Positions 1 to 7,493 of a DNA stretch of 38,644 nucleotides are shown piece after piece. Position numbers and translations under genes: made by a program. The notes beneath the pieces were generated by a model, which made no database searches, was not told the DNA's origin, and worked only from the letters and a program-made list of their open reading frames with translations. Source of the stretch: Calditrichota bacterium (GTDB lineage Bacteria; Electryoneota; B3-LCP); assembly GCA_020051775.1 (NCBI GenBank), contig JAGVQJ010000050.1, positions 1 to 38,644 on the forward strand, read 5' to 3'. Every line of letters starts with the position of its first letter. Position 1 is the first letter of the stretch.

Positions 1-945
1 GGACAGGAGTGGTCGTTCCAGCCAATGGCGCAGCAGACGTCTGCCCATGGGTGTCGCGGCCCGATCCAACACACCGTATAGCGTGGCGTTACGGTTGCCG
101 GAAAAAGAGATGGGATCAATCAGCTCCAGGTTGCGCCGGGTAGGAGCGTCCAGGATCATCCCCTCTTCCTGCCGTTCCACGTTCAGGTTGCGGAGGTGGA
201 CCAGGTCGCGCTTTTGGTGTTCCTGCAGATAAAATAGGGCGGCTCCGCAAGCGCTGATCGCCGCCGTCTGACCGTCCAGCCCGAAGCCTTTCAACGAGAG
301 TACGTTGAACTGGGCGCGCAGCACCTGTTCGGCGTGATCGGACGAAAAAATCCAATCGTCCAATTCCGTGATGACCGGCTTTAAGCTTAATGGAAAGGGA
401 GGCAGGTGATGTTTGAAACCCGAGGGGTAGATGACCTCGGTAGGATGGATCGAAATTAACCGGTCGGACCAGTGATTTTCGGGCAAGATGGAGACGGTGA
501 ACTCCCCGGTGGTGACATCCACTCGCGCCAGCGCGGCGCCACTCTCATCGGCGGCCACTGATACCAGGAAACGATTCTCAGGTGTGGAGAGTGCACCTTC
601 CGTCAGGCTCGTGCCCGCGCTGACGACTTCGGTCACGTCCCGTTTGACCACCCCCTTGGCCAGCTTGGGGTTTTCGATCTGTTCGCAGATGGCCACCTGG
701 TACCCGGCGCGCACCATCTTGTCCAGGTATTGATCGAGGGCGTGATAAGGAAAGCCCGCCAGCGGGATCTTCTCATTCAGGTGTTCGCCGCGGGTGGTCA
801 GCGCGATACCCAGCACGTCGTGCGCTGTCTTGGCGTCTTCCCAGAACATCTCGTAGAAATCCCCCATGCGGAAGAAGACGACCTTGTTGGGGTAAGCCTT
901 CTTCACAGCCAGATATTGGGCCATAGCGGGGGTTATGTTTCGCAT
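1..945 (-). CDS. mutS: DNA mismatch repair protein MutS, N-terminal part (gene runs off the left edge)
   Basis: MutS recognises mismatches and small loops and starts methyl-directed or nick-directed repair. The visible 315 residues cover the mismatch-binding domain and the connector domain. Residues 26-34 read RMGDFYEMF, which holds the Phe-x-Glu mismatch wedge (F30, E32), followed by a PLAGFPYHA segment and an AICEQ motif, all typical of MutS. The ATPase domain lies outside the window. ATG at 945 is chosen; an in-frame ATG at 924 is a possible alternative, and neither has a clear ribosome binding site. The gene lies downstream of the flagellar genes on the same strand but is separated from them by about 220 bp with a terminator-like hairpin, so it is probably transcribed separately. 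The family call is firm; only the start is uncertain. Confidence 0.96.
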   Translation of the reverse strand, partial: MRNITPAMAQYLAVKKAYPNKVVFFRMGDFYEMFWEDAKTAHDVLGIALTTRGEHLNEKIPLAGFPYHALDQYLDKMVRAGYQVAICEQIENPKLAKGVVKRDVTEVVSAGTSLTEGALSTPENRFLVSVAADESGAALARVDVTTGEFTVSILPENHWSDRLISIHPTEVIYPSGFKHHLPPFPLSLKPVITELDDWIFSSDHAEQVLRAQFNVLSLKGFGLDGQTAAISACGAALFYLQEHQKRDLVHLRNLNVERQEEGMILDAPTRRNLELIDPISFSGNRNATLYGVLDRAATPMGRRLLRHWLERPLLS

Positions 946-990
946 AATGACAAATGACCAATTAACAATGACTATGAGGAAAGGTCCTGT

Positions 991-1014
991 CATTCCCGCG
1001 GAAGCGGGAATCCA
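991..1014. repeat. Dispersed palindromic repeat of the ATTCCCGC...GCGGGAAT type
   Basis: An exact 8-bp inverted repeat, ATTCCCGC and GCGGGAAT, is separated by GGAA (992-1011) and sits in the gap upstream of mutS. The surrounding bases translate to the often-seen spurious peptide VIPAEAGIQ. Similar short palindromes, such as the Neisseria dRS3 repeats and relatives in many genomes, are known as dispersed repeats. Only one copy is seen in this window. Confidence 0.6.
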
Positions 1015-1100
1015 GACGGCTAACAATATAAGGAATTCTAAGGGGAGGTGCAAGGGGAATTTAGCTGCGAGTTACGAGTTGCGAGAGGCGTGTGGAAATG

Positions 1101-1131
1101 AAAGGGCGCAACCTCCGCGGTCGCGCCCTTT
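1101..1131 (-). terminator. Hairpin after the FlgM-like gene, probable terminator
   Basis: A perfect 9-bp inverted repeat, AAAGGGCGC (1101-1109) and GCGCCCTTT (1123-1131), flanks a 13-nt loop. It starts 34 bp past the stop of the FlgM-like gene. On the minus strand the stem ends in a short T-containing stretch (CCCTTTCATTT), so termination is plausible but the U tract is weak. Confidence 0.5.
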
Positions 1132-1164
1132 GAAGCGAGAAGCCAAAAGCTAAAAGCCGATCAC

Positions 1165-1623
1165 CTAAATCCCCTTCTTCACAATCCTCCGTGCTGTCTC
1201 GTCCAACACCTCCGGCTGCTCGTAGTATCCTTGCGCCAGGCGGGTTTTGGCGCGCGCTACGTCGTGCGGGTTCACCTGATAAATGGCGGCTTTTTGCGCG
1301 GCCCGATCCTGGGTGATCTTTCCGGCGGTTTCTTCTAATACCTCGGGACGGTCATAGAAACCCTCTGCCAGCTTACGTTTGGCCTCCGCGACGCGATCCG
1401 GACGACCGTCGGGTAACTCTTCTAAGAGCAACCGGGCGTTCTCTTCCAATCGGGCGTCTTCGGCGCGGCGAGCATCCACCTGCACGACATCCCGCCCTGA
1501 TTCAGTCAGCGACTGAATATGATCGTCGCGAAGGGTCTCCTTCGACTCCTTAACCGGCGTCGTCGGTTTTCGATCTACGCGGGCAACATTCGGATCAGGG
1601 GTGATTTCTTTAATATTGGACAT
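1165..1623 (-). CDS. FlgM-like protein with two tandem repeats, putative flagellar regulator
   Basis: A 152-residue, charged, soluble protein with no signal peptide. Residues 77-103 and 121-147 are two copies of one motif, with cores AKRKLAEGFYDRPEVLEETA and AKTRLAQGYYEQPEVLDETA, 44 residues apart. The pattern (basic helix, G-[FY]-Y, short spacer, helix ending in an alanine-rich stretch) resembles the C-terminal sigma-binding region of FlgM anti-sigma-28 factors. Residues 45-57 also recall the DxVxxSxxA stretch of FlgM. A true FlgM is about 90-100 residues with a single such unit, so this may be a duplicated relative or an unrelated helical repeat protein. It ends the flagellar gene run after fliS. 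The ATG at 1623 has an AAGG sequence about 9 nt upstream. The gene is clearly real; the role is inferred from motif shape and position. Confidence 0.6.
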   Translation of the reverse strand: MSNIKEITPDPNVARVDRKPTTPVKESKETLRDDHIQSLTESGRDVVQVDARRAEDARLEENARLLLEELPDGRPDRVAEAKRKLAEGFYDRPEVLEETAGKITQDRAAQKAAIYQVNPHDVARAKTRLAQGYYEQPEVLDETARRIVKKGI

Positions 1624-1642
1624 GATTCAGACCTTCATGAGC

Positions 1643-1668
1643 TATCGGGATCGAGGACGACCCCGACT
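1643..1668. repeat. Short imperfect palindromic repeat, family A copy 1
   Basis: This 26-nt imperfect palindrome contains CGGGATCG and CGACCCCG. Its reverse complement resembles the segments at 18032-18057 and 19764-19790. All three lie at gene junctions of the flagellar locus, just upstream of the FlgM-like, flgJ and flgH coding regions. It may be a small dispersed palindromic element. It is not an obvious promoter. Confidence 0.45.
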
Positions 1669-1671
1669 ATA

Positions 1672-1703
1672 AATCCCCCCTACCCCCTTAATAAGGGGGG
1701 GTA
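1672..1703. repeat. C-run/G-run dispersed repeat, family B copy 1
   Basis: A run of C, then CCCCCTTA-A-TAAGGGGG (1683-1699), forms an almost perfect 17-bp palindrome in the gap between fliS and the FlgM-like gene. The reverse complement of 26121-26151 has the same layout (ATCCCCCC, then a C run, a short A/T centre and a G run), so both are copies of one repeat type. Function unknown. Confidence 0.5.
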
Positions 1704-1756
1704 AATGGGACTCTATCATCAATATATGCTCTTTTCCTGCTGGAAACAAGGAGAAA

Positions 1757-2158
1757 TTAATCCACCAGCACTTCCTCTTCGGTTTCAATTTTTTCAAAAG
1801 CCTGCGCCCAGGTGCCGCGCAAATCCGTCAGCACGGTGATTACGCTATCCATGATCTCGGTGTCGTTATTTAAATTCGCCAGTGTGAGTTGGTGACCGAG
1901 AAAGGCGTATAGTTTGTTCAATCCTTCGGCTACTTCTCCGCCGGCTTCAATGTTCAGTGATTTGCGCAGTTCCGAAATGGCATCATACGCCTTCTGAATA
2001 GACTGCCCCTTACTCGATAGATCCCCGCGACTCATGGCAGTGCGGGCGTCCTTGCAGAACCGAGCGGCGGCGTCATACACCATCAAAATCAGTTTCTTCT
2101 GATCGGAAGTCTCGATCTGGACTTGATTATAGTTTTGATAGGGATTGAACTGGCTCAT
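1757..2158 (-). CDS. fliS: Flagellar export chaperone FliS
   Basis: FliS binds the C-terminal helix of flagellin in the cytoplasm, prevents early polymerisation and delivers it to the export gate. The 133-residue protein begins with MSQFNPYQNYNQVQIETSDQ, and the following KKLILMVYDAAARF is the hallmark FliS segment (usually LI.mLYdgai). The remainder is the expected all-helical bundle, and the length is typical. ATG at 2158 is preceded by AAAGGAGG with good spacing, so the longer in-frame extension upstream is not used. The start lies 15 bp after the fliD stop, which indicates one transcript fliD-fliS. The acidic C-terminus (ETEEEVLVD) is not unusual. Confidence 0.93.
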   Translation of the reverse strand: MSQFNPYQNYNQVQIETSDQKKLILMVYDAAARFCKDARTAMSRGDLSSKGQSIQKAYDAISELRKSLNIEAGGEVAEGLNKLYAFLGHQLTLANLNNDTEIMDSVITVLTDLRGTWAQAFEKIETEEEVLVD

Positions 2159-2172
2159 ACCACTAGCCTCCT

Positions 2173-3834
2173 TTACAGGTTTGAAATCATGGCGGCAACA
2201 AAATTGCCCTGCCCCTGCAGTTGGGAAATCATAGTTTCCATGGCCAGAAATTCTCTTTCCAACTGCTGCTGTTTGATCTCCAAGCGCGCATCCCACTGGT
2301 CTATCTGCTTATCGATACTGTCAATGGTATCTTGAATGCCTTCCTGTGCATAATGGACGGTACCATCCATGGGATCAGTTAAAAATGACACCTTGTTTTC
2401 GATCTGCACGGCGGCTCCGGTACCGATGAGAACATCCGCCGCAACACTCCCCGCACTACCTTCCGGGGCTGTAAACGTCAGGCGCAAACCCTCTTCGGGG
2501 TATCCATCCAGACCAACGATGTAATAACCGCTTTCAAGATTGCCCGTGATTTGCGTCTCATTACCGTTGATGGTGGCGCTGAGCAAGTTCCCGGCATCAT
2601 CGTAATCAGCGATGACGTGGTATGTGCCTCCCACCGTGGCATCGGTGTGGGTGAGATGAACCAAGCTATTACTGGTCGAGGAAGTCGTGAAGGCAAACAG
2701 ATCGCCCACAGCGTTGAAATCCTCCTCAAGAGCGTCATCCAGCTTGGTGCTGTTAACCGAAAGGAGGCCTCCGGCTCCGGATTTAACGCCGATTTCAGAC
2801 ATGCTGGCAAATACCGGATCTTCCAATATTGGATTAAGAACCAATCCCGGAACTTCTGAAGCGACAATGGACTGGAGGGAACTTTTAATGCCGATGACAC
2901 TGGGATCGCCGAAGAGATCTCCGGCGGTCTCGTTTTCAGCGTCATAAGCCGTCAAGGTGTTGACCAGTGTTATCACTTCATTGTATTTGGATACAAAATC
3001 ATTGATCTTGTCTTTGGCCGCATCGGTGTCATTGGAAATGGAAACGGTAGCCGTGGTAGCTGGATCGGCGCTATGCAGATGTAAAGTGACTCCCGCGATG
3101 ACGTCTTCGACCGAGTTGTCCGCGCTCTCGATCCAGGTTCCGGAAGGGTAACCATCCACGCGGATCTGCGCGTTTGTAGCAGCTTGAGTGACTTCGAAAT
3201 ACTGCGCTTCGAAGGCGGCGATGGTGGTGACGGCGTCATCAATGGCTATAATATTATCAACTCCCGTTTCACCGCTTAGCACCAGGTGGTAAGGCGTCAG
3301 TCCAGTTCCTTCATTAAGGATCGTAGCGGATATTCCCGGATTGTCAACATCATTATTAATAATCTGGACTAATTCTGTCAAGGTGGTGCCGGCGGGCACC
3401 TCAACCGAGAAAGATTCCGGGGGAACGTCAGTGCCATAGGTGTAAGCAAAAGTCGCATCAATATCAGTTATCTGGGTGGTATTGGCATCAACAAACCCAT
3501 CATGGGTTAATTTTGCGCTCTGCGCCAACTGATTGACGAGAACGGAATAACTGCCAGTGGCTGCTCCCGTGTTAGCGGTAGCAGTAAGAATATCCTGATC
3601 GCTGCTGGACGCTGCTTTCGTGAGAACTTCGTCCAGTTCGTTCATGCCTTCCATGGCAGTCTTCAAAGCCAACAACTTGGTGTTGATCTGTTGCCAGGCG
3701 GCCAGCTTCTCCTCATAGGTCTCTTTACGAGCCTCAAGGGCGACCTTTGGCTGACTTTCGATCTGCATGATCAACTGGATGGTTTCTTGCCAATCAATTC
3801 CGGAAGCCAATCCAGTAACCTGGCTTGTGGCCAT
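2173..3834 (-). CDS. fliD: Flagellar filament cap protein FliD (hook-associated protein 2)
   Basis: FliD forms the cap at the growing filament tip and helps exported flagellin fold and insert. The 553-residue product starts with a typical N-terminal region (VTGLASGIDWQETIQLIMQI). A long coiled-coil stretch follows around residues 30-70 (KVALEARKETYEEKLAAWQQ), then a variable threonine-rich central part. The C-terminal coiled coil ends in a Gln-rich stretch (MISQLQGQGNFVAAMISNL) that matches FliD_C. The length is within the usual range of 450-650. ATG at 3834 follows a GAGGAG ribosome site; an in-frame upstream ATG would add 14 residues but lacks one. It lies downstream of fliC and immediately upstream of fliS. 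An 11-bp hairpin sits in its upstream leader. Confidence 0.93.
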   Translation of the reverse strand: MATSQVTGLASGIDWQETIQLIMQIESQPKVALEARKETYEEKLAAWQQINTKLLALKTAMEGMNELDEVLTKAASSSDQDILTATANTGAATGSYSVLVNQLAQSAKLTHDGFVDANTTQITDIDATFAYTYGTDVPPESFSVEVPAGTTLTELVQIINNDVDNPGISATILNEGTGLTPYHLVLSGETGVDNIIAIDDAVTTIAAFEAQYFEVTQAATNAQIRVDGYPSGTWIESADNSVEDVIAGVTLHLHSADPATTATVSISNDTDAAKDKINDFVSKYNEVITLVNTLTAYDAENETAGDLFGDPSVIGIKSSLQSIVASEVPGLVLNPILEDPVFASMSEIGVKSGAGGLLSVNSTKLDDALEEDFNAVGDLFAFTTSSTSNSLVHLTHTDATVGGTYHVIADYDDAGNLLSATINGNETQITGNLESGYYIVGLDGYPEEGLRLTFTAPEGSAGSVAADVLIGTGAAVQIENKVSFLTDPMDGTVHYAQEGIQDTIDSIDKQIDQWDARLEIKQQQLEREFLAMETMISQLQGQGNFVAAMISNL

Positions 3835-3859
3835 GGTGAACTCCTCAGTGAGCAGTGGG

Positions 3860-3893
3860 GTGGGGATCCCCGCCATTGGAGCGGGGATCCCAC
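3860..3893 (-). other. Strong GC hairpin between fliC and fliD
   Basis: GGGATCCCCGC (3863-3873) and GCGGGGATCCC (3881-3891) form a perfect 11-bp stem with a 7-nt loop. It lies in the 137-bp gap between the flagellin stop and the fliD start, 26 bp upstream of the fliD ATG. On the minus strand no U tract follows, so it is unlikely to be a simple terminator. It could stabilise the abundant flagellin mRNA end or reduce read-through into fliD. The role is inferred. Confidence 0.5.
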
Positions 3894-3971
3894 ATTCGAG
3901 ACGATCGCTGTTAAAAATACAACCGTCGGGACTCTGTGTTGATTATAACGCTTCTCCTGATTGGGCTGCGA

Positions 3972-4805
3972 TTACCCTATGATTCCAGAGATGATTTGTG
4001 GAACCATATTGGCCTGTGCCAGCATCGAAACACCGGTCTGCATCAGGATTTGGGACTTGACAAAGTTCGACATTTCCGAAGCAATGTCGGCGTCGCGAAT
4101 CTGCGACTCGGAGGCTGCGGCGTTTTCGCGCGCAATCTGCAATTGCTGAATGGTACCTTGCAGACGTTCCACATAAGCGCCGATACGAGTACGCTCCGTG
4201 TCTTTGGAATTGATGGCCGTGTCAATCAAATCAATAGCTGCCTGAGCGTTCACGGTGTCTGCCACAGTGGCAGAATCGATGCCCAGCGCTGAAGACGTCA
4301 TGTCGTTAAACGTGACGTAATAGTAATCCTCATTACTGACGTTGTAAGTTCCGATATGGAACTTGATGCCGGTGCTCGAATACGAGCCGTCCAACATATT
4401 CAGCCCGTTGTAGTTGGTCACATTGGCAATTCGCGTGATTTCCGACACTAACTGGCCGAATTCTACATCCAGCGCGCTGCGGTCGGTATCTGTTAGAGCG
4501 CCATTGGATGCTTCCACCGCCAACGCCCGCAGACGCACTAACTTTTCGTCAACGACAGAAAGGGCGCCTTCTGCGGTCTGCATCAAGTTGATGTCATAAT
4601 TGGCGTTGCGCTCAGCTTCATCCATGGACGATATCTGAGCGCGGAAACGCTCGGATACGGCTAACCCAGCAGGATCATCCCAAGCGTTGTTGATGCGCAG
4701 CCCCGAAGATAATCGGGTTACGGCCTGATCCAACTTAGACTGGGTGTTCCAGATGTTGCGCTGAGCTGTCAATGCCAGGATGTTGTGGTTGATGCGTGTA
4801 CCCAT
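3972..4805 (-). CDS. fliC: Flagellin, short form with conserved D0/D1 ends
   Basis: This is the filament subunit. The 277-residue product opens with MGTRINHNILALTAQRNIWN and carries the conserved N-terminal SSGLRINNAWDDPAGLAVSE and C-terminal SQIRDADIASEMSNFVKSQI blocks. Between them only a short central segment (about residues 140-195) remains, so the exposed D2/D3 domains of enteric flagellins are missing, as in many minimal flagellins. The C-terminus ends in QANMVPQIISGIIG. ATG at 4805 follows a very strong AAGGAGGTAA site, fitting high expression, and a sigma-28 type promoter lies about 50 bp upstream. The Ser/Thr-rich middle (YSSTGIKFHIGT, MTSSALGIDSATVADT) would be a natural target for O-glycosylation by the enzymes encoded upstream, but that is inference. 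Confidence 0.95.
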   Translation of the reverse strand: MGTRINHNILALTAQRNIWNTQSKLDQAVTRLSSGLRINNAWDDPAGLAVSERFRAQISSMDEAERNANYDINLMQTAEGALSVVDEKLVRLRALAVEASNGALTDTDRSALDVEFGQLVSEITRIANVTNYNGLNMLDGSYSSTGIKFHIGTYNVSNEDYYYVTFNDMTSSALGIDSATVADTVNAQAAIDLIDTAINSKDTERTRIGAYVERLQGTIQQLQIARENAAASESQIRDADIASEMSNFVKSQILMQTGVSMLAQANMVPQIISGIIG

Positions 4806-4853
4806 CCTATTACCTCCTTGTTAAAGGTTTCAGAGTCCACCCCTGCGACCCTG

Positions 4854-4882
4854 TTATCGGCAGTGGTGAAATGAACCTTTAA
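4854..4882 (-). promoter_or_regulatory. Sigma-28 (FliA) type promoter for fliC
   Basis: On the minus strand the segment reads TTAAAGGTT, 12 nt, then GCCGATAA. The -10 element is an exact match to the known FliA consensus GCCGATAA. The -35 element TAAAGGTT differs in two positions from TAAAGTTT, and the spacing is one base longer than the common value. It lies about 50 bp upstream of the flagellin ATG, and no other gene lies between. Confidence 0.8.
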
Positions 4883-4920
4883 CGCGCACGCTTCAAGGAG
4901 ATAAAAGGCGACACCCCCGA

Positions 4921-5331
4921 TTAACCCTTACGATCCACAAATTTAGCGGAAGCCCCTGGCCGGGGAGTATGATAGAGGTTCAGAGCAGCGCGACCCTGCT
5001 TTGCACTCTTGATTCGATCATTTAATTCCCGGCGGTGTGTCTTCAACATTTCGACAAAGGCCTGACCACTGCGACGCACCTCTTTCAAAACTTGTCGCGC
5101 GTGCGCCAACTCACCTTCATCCAATCCGTCCCGGCCTGCTTTCCGCAATCGTGCCAACTCGTTGGAGGATTGGCGTAAGAGGTGATCCCGCTTGGTTACT
5201 TCGGCTTGGGCTTTCTCCCAATCACATTGGGTGAGGTATAGATTCAAGCGTTCATTACAGCTCTGTACCGCCTGCAACCATCCTGACCAACTTCGTGATC
5301 CTTCAGAACTTCCCTGACTCGGGGAACTCAC
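4921..5331 (-). CDS. FliT-like flagellar chaperone candidate
   Basis: A 136-residue, mostly helical and highly charged cytoplasmic protein. Helical segments with heptad character span roughly residues 18-110 (WLQAVQSCNERLNLYLTQ; HARQVLKEVRRSGQAFVEML). The C-terminus SAKFVDRKG resembles the tail seen in many small FliT/FlgN-type flagellar chaperones (a Tyr-rich segment then FhDrkG). Its place immediately upstream of fliC in the gene order supports a chaperone for filament proteins. The start is GTG at 5331, overlapping the TGA stop of the preceding gene as GTGA, so translation is coupled. Sequence similarity is weak, so the FliT label is inference. Confidence 0.55.
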   Translation of the reverse strand: MSSPSQGSSEGSRSWSGWLQAVQSCNERLNLYLTQCDWEKAQAEVTKRDHLLRQSSNELARLRKAGRDGLDEGELAHARQVLKEVRRSGQAFVEMLKTHRRELNDRIKSAKQGRAALNLYHTPRPGASAKFVDRKG

Positions 5332-6029
5332 TGCGCCACCTCGCTGGTTTCTGCCAACTCTTCGTAGACCTCCTCGCAGGTCAAGCCTTGAGAAGAGCCG
5401 GCCGTTGTTTCACCTAAGATGATAGGAATGATCTGACGCCAATCTTCTAATATAGGGACTAATTCATATTCCAACAGATCTGCCAATAGGATCCAATCCT
5501 GATTGGTTTGAGCTTCGATCATGCTATCCAGAACTTCAAACAGTCGTCGTCGGTTTTCCGCCACGGTAATCACATCCATGTCCAGATTGGGAGGTACGAA
5601 TAACAACTCGAAACTTATACCCAGCAAGCGGCGGCAGCTTTCCAAAGAGTGGCTGAACACTTGTAGGCCATCTATGCAGCGCAGAAAGGACTGGTTGGAC
5701 CGATCGCTATAATCCAAACGCAGCAGTTCCGCCGTTTGCTGAAGTTCCTGCAAGAGTTTCTCCAGAAAGTCCGCCACACTGTAAAGCGTCGTCCGCGCCA
5801 GCACTCGGGGATCACCCGTGTCAATTTCGACCTCGCGAATTTTCTCCAGAGGCAGCAAATCAAGTACTGCGCGATCTTTGCCGGTGATGTCCTCGCCGTT
5901 TAACTTCACCTTCAAGACGCTATCGCCGTTCCGGGCTGCTCGGCGGGATACGCAGGTCATCAATTCGCCGAACGAATGGACGCCGTCAGTGGGAAACTCT
6001 TCCGGGCAATGATTGAGGTTGATCTGCAT
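5328..6029 (-). CDS. Unknown flagellar-locus protein
   Basis: I do not recognise a named family for this 233-residue soluble protein. Residues 1-75 look alpha/beta, with a segment reading SVLKVKLNGEDITG followed by LEKIREVEIDTGDP. This shape (short strand, turn, strand, then a "dIdeIEV-T-dP" phrase) occurs in small unnamed proteins of flagellar loci. Residues 80-215 are helical, including DWILLADLLEYELVPILEDW. It has no signal peptide or membrane segment. ATG at 6029 has a good AAGGGAG site. It is coupled by GTGA overlap to the FliT-like gene, and the two probably act together, perhaps in export or assembly control. No enzymatic motif is visible. Confidence 0.6.
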   Translation of the reverse strand: MQINLNHCPEEFPTDGVHSFGELMTCVSRRAARNGDSVLKVKLNGEDITGKDRAVLDLLPLEKIREVEIDTGDPRVLARTTLYSVADFLEKLLQELQQTAELLRLDYSDRSNQSFLRCIDGLQVFSHSLESCRRLLGISFELLFVPPNLDMDVITVAENRRRLFEVLDSMIEAQTNQDWILLADLLEYELVPILEDWRQIIPIILGETTAGSSQGLTCEEVYEELAETSEVAQ

Positions 6030-6131
6030 TAAAACTCCCTTATTTCCGTAATCTATGGATCATTTATTTATCAAGATTGTCTGGACGGTCATGAAAATAG
6101 CGCACGACCTATCGCGACGTGCTGAAATTCT

Positions 6132-7469
6132 CTATAATCTCCAAGCGAACCAGGACGAAGCCTTTTCCAACATTTCCCGGAGACGGTGGCAATAAGTGTG
6201 CTGTGCCAGGACTCGTTTGCGTCCGTTCTCGATAATCTGCGCCCGCTGTGCTGGATGACGGCGATAAAAATTCCATTTCTCCACCATGTCAGCCAGCGCG
6301 ACGAAAGCTACCATCTCAATGTCCGGTTCGAACTGTTCGGCTAAAGTATCACGCTGATCGGTCAGCAAAAACCCCCCCGCCGCAGGGACGTCATAACAGC
6401 GCTGATTCAAACTGGTAGGCATCTGCAAACTGGTCAAATTGACGACCGCTCCGGCCGCGTGGTAAATTTGCGGTAATTCCAGGTAATAATCCGCCGAGGG
6501 ATTGATTTGCACGTTGCTTTTTAATTCGGCCTGATCATCAACGAGAATATTCTTCCATCCGGGATCGCCATACACCACAAGAGGCCCAGTCTCAGGGTGC
6601 AGCGCCAGGTCGCGTATGAACATCGTGCGGCGGCGGCGCGTAGCTGACAGCGCCAGGAGCGATTCGAAATTAAGCCTTAGCTCAGGAGTGTCGAATCCCA
6701 GTTTATCCGCCATGCCGGGATCCTGACGATTTAAGGCCTCCCAGACCGGCAAATCGCGGCCATCTTCTAAGGTGTAATCAACAAATCCTTCGCAGACATC
6801 GGCCAAGGACGTGGATTCTTCCGGAGAGCTGTCACAGCTCACGGCCACTGGCAACTTGCTTAAGGCTTTCCCCACTCCAGCTTCCATCGAGTCGCCCACG
6901 AACACCAGCGGAGCCATTTCGTTCTCCTGGTGCGGAAAATGCCATAGCGTCAAACTGGAGTTAGTCAGCGGTCCGGCGAACAGGTGCGGATCCGTTCCCA
7001 ATGGCAGATAACTGGTATGCTCCAAGCCTCGCTGTATGAGCCAGGGTACATACGCTCGATCCCAGGTGAAAGTCGCCACCCAGGGTGACCCGTTTCCTTT
7101 AGGATTCTGGAATATGTAGCGGGGGCTATCCACATACCAAACCAGCGCCGGCAGGCGCATTCTTTCCAGCAAATGTGTCAGAATGCCTTCGCGATCAAAT
7201 CCCAAATGGTTGACGGTCAGCAGAGCATCGGGGCGCAGTCTGCGCGTAACCTCGACTAAATCTTTCAGAAATTCAGCGTAATCCTGAGAGCCTTGCAAGG
7301 CACCGCCCGATAACTTCGGCAGCCGGAGGATAACGACTTGATGCCCCAATTCCTGTAAGGCATGGACGATTTCTCGAATCAGGAAATAGCCCGCATCAAT
7401 GACCAGGAAGCAACGGGGTTTTCCGGTGGCAATCGCGGGTGCAGGTTTTCGATATTGGTGCTGATTCAT
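6132..7469 (-). CDS. CgeB-like glycosyltransferase
   Basis: A 445-residue GT-B type glycosyltransferase of the CgeB/YkvP group. The N-terminal half begins with FLVIDAGYFLIREIVHALQE and resembles the sugar-acceptor domain seen in DUF3880/CgeB proteins (DALLTVNHLGFDREG; LPALVWYVDSPRYIFQNP). The C-terminal half has the Glyco_trans_1_2 signature: LNQRCYDVPAAGGFLLTDQR followed by RKRVLAQHTYCHRLREML. The enzyme is probably cytoplasmic, with a nucleotide-sugar donor. It is the last of five consecutive glycosyltransferase genes between flgL and the filament genes, separated from the preceding GT9 gene by 24 bp. Flagellin or another filament protein is the likely acceptor, judged only from context. 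Donor sugar unknown. Confidence 0.85.
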   Translation of the reverse strand: MNQHQYRKPAPAIATGKPRCFLVIDAGYFLIREIVHALQELGHQVVILRLPKLSGGALQGSQDYAEFLKDLVEVTRRLRPDALLTVNHLGFDREGILTHLLERMRLPALVWYVDSPRYIFQNPKGNGSPWVATFTWDRAYVPWLIQRGLEHTSYLPLGTDPHLFAGPLTNSSLTLWHFPHQENEMAPLVFVGDSMEAGVGKALSKLPVAVSCDSSPEESTSLADVCEGFVDYTLEDGRDLPVWEALNRQDPGMADKLGFDTPELRLNFESLLALSATRRRRTMFIRDLALHPETGPLVVYGDPGWKNILVDDQAELKSNVQINPSADYYLELPQIYHAAGAVVNLTSLQMPTSLNQRCYDVPAAGGFLLTDQRDTLAEQFEPDIEMVAFVALADMVEKWNFYRRHPAQRAQIIENGRKRVLAQHTYCHRLREMLEKASSWFAWRL

Positions 7470-7493
7470 GGAATAGAATATGCTCGGCCCATG

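Noticed and set aside
935-1153. Plus-strand open frame containing VIPAEAGIQ
   Set aside because: The peptide is produced by a known type of dispersed palindromic repeat, and the rest has no family resemblance.
1636-1670. Possible sigma-28 promoter before the FlgM-like gene (CCCGATAG)
   Set aside because: Six of eight -10 bases match, but no -35 element occurs at proper spacing, and the segment belongs to a repeat family.
1757-2296. Longer fliS start giving 179 residues
   Set aside because: The extra N-terminus is the fliD C-terminal region in another frame; the ATG at 2158 has an AAAGGAGG site and a normal FliS start.
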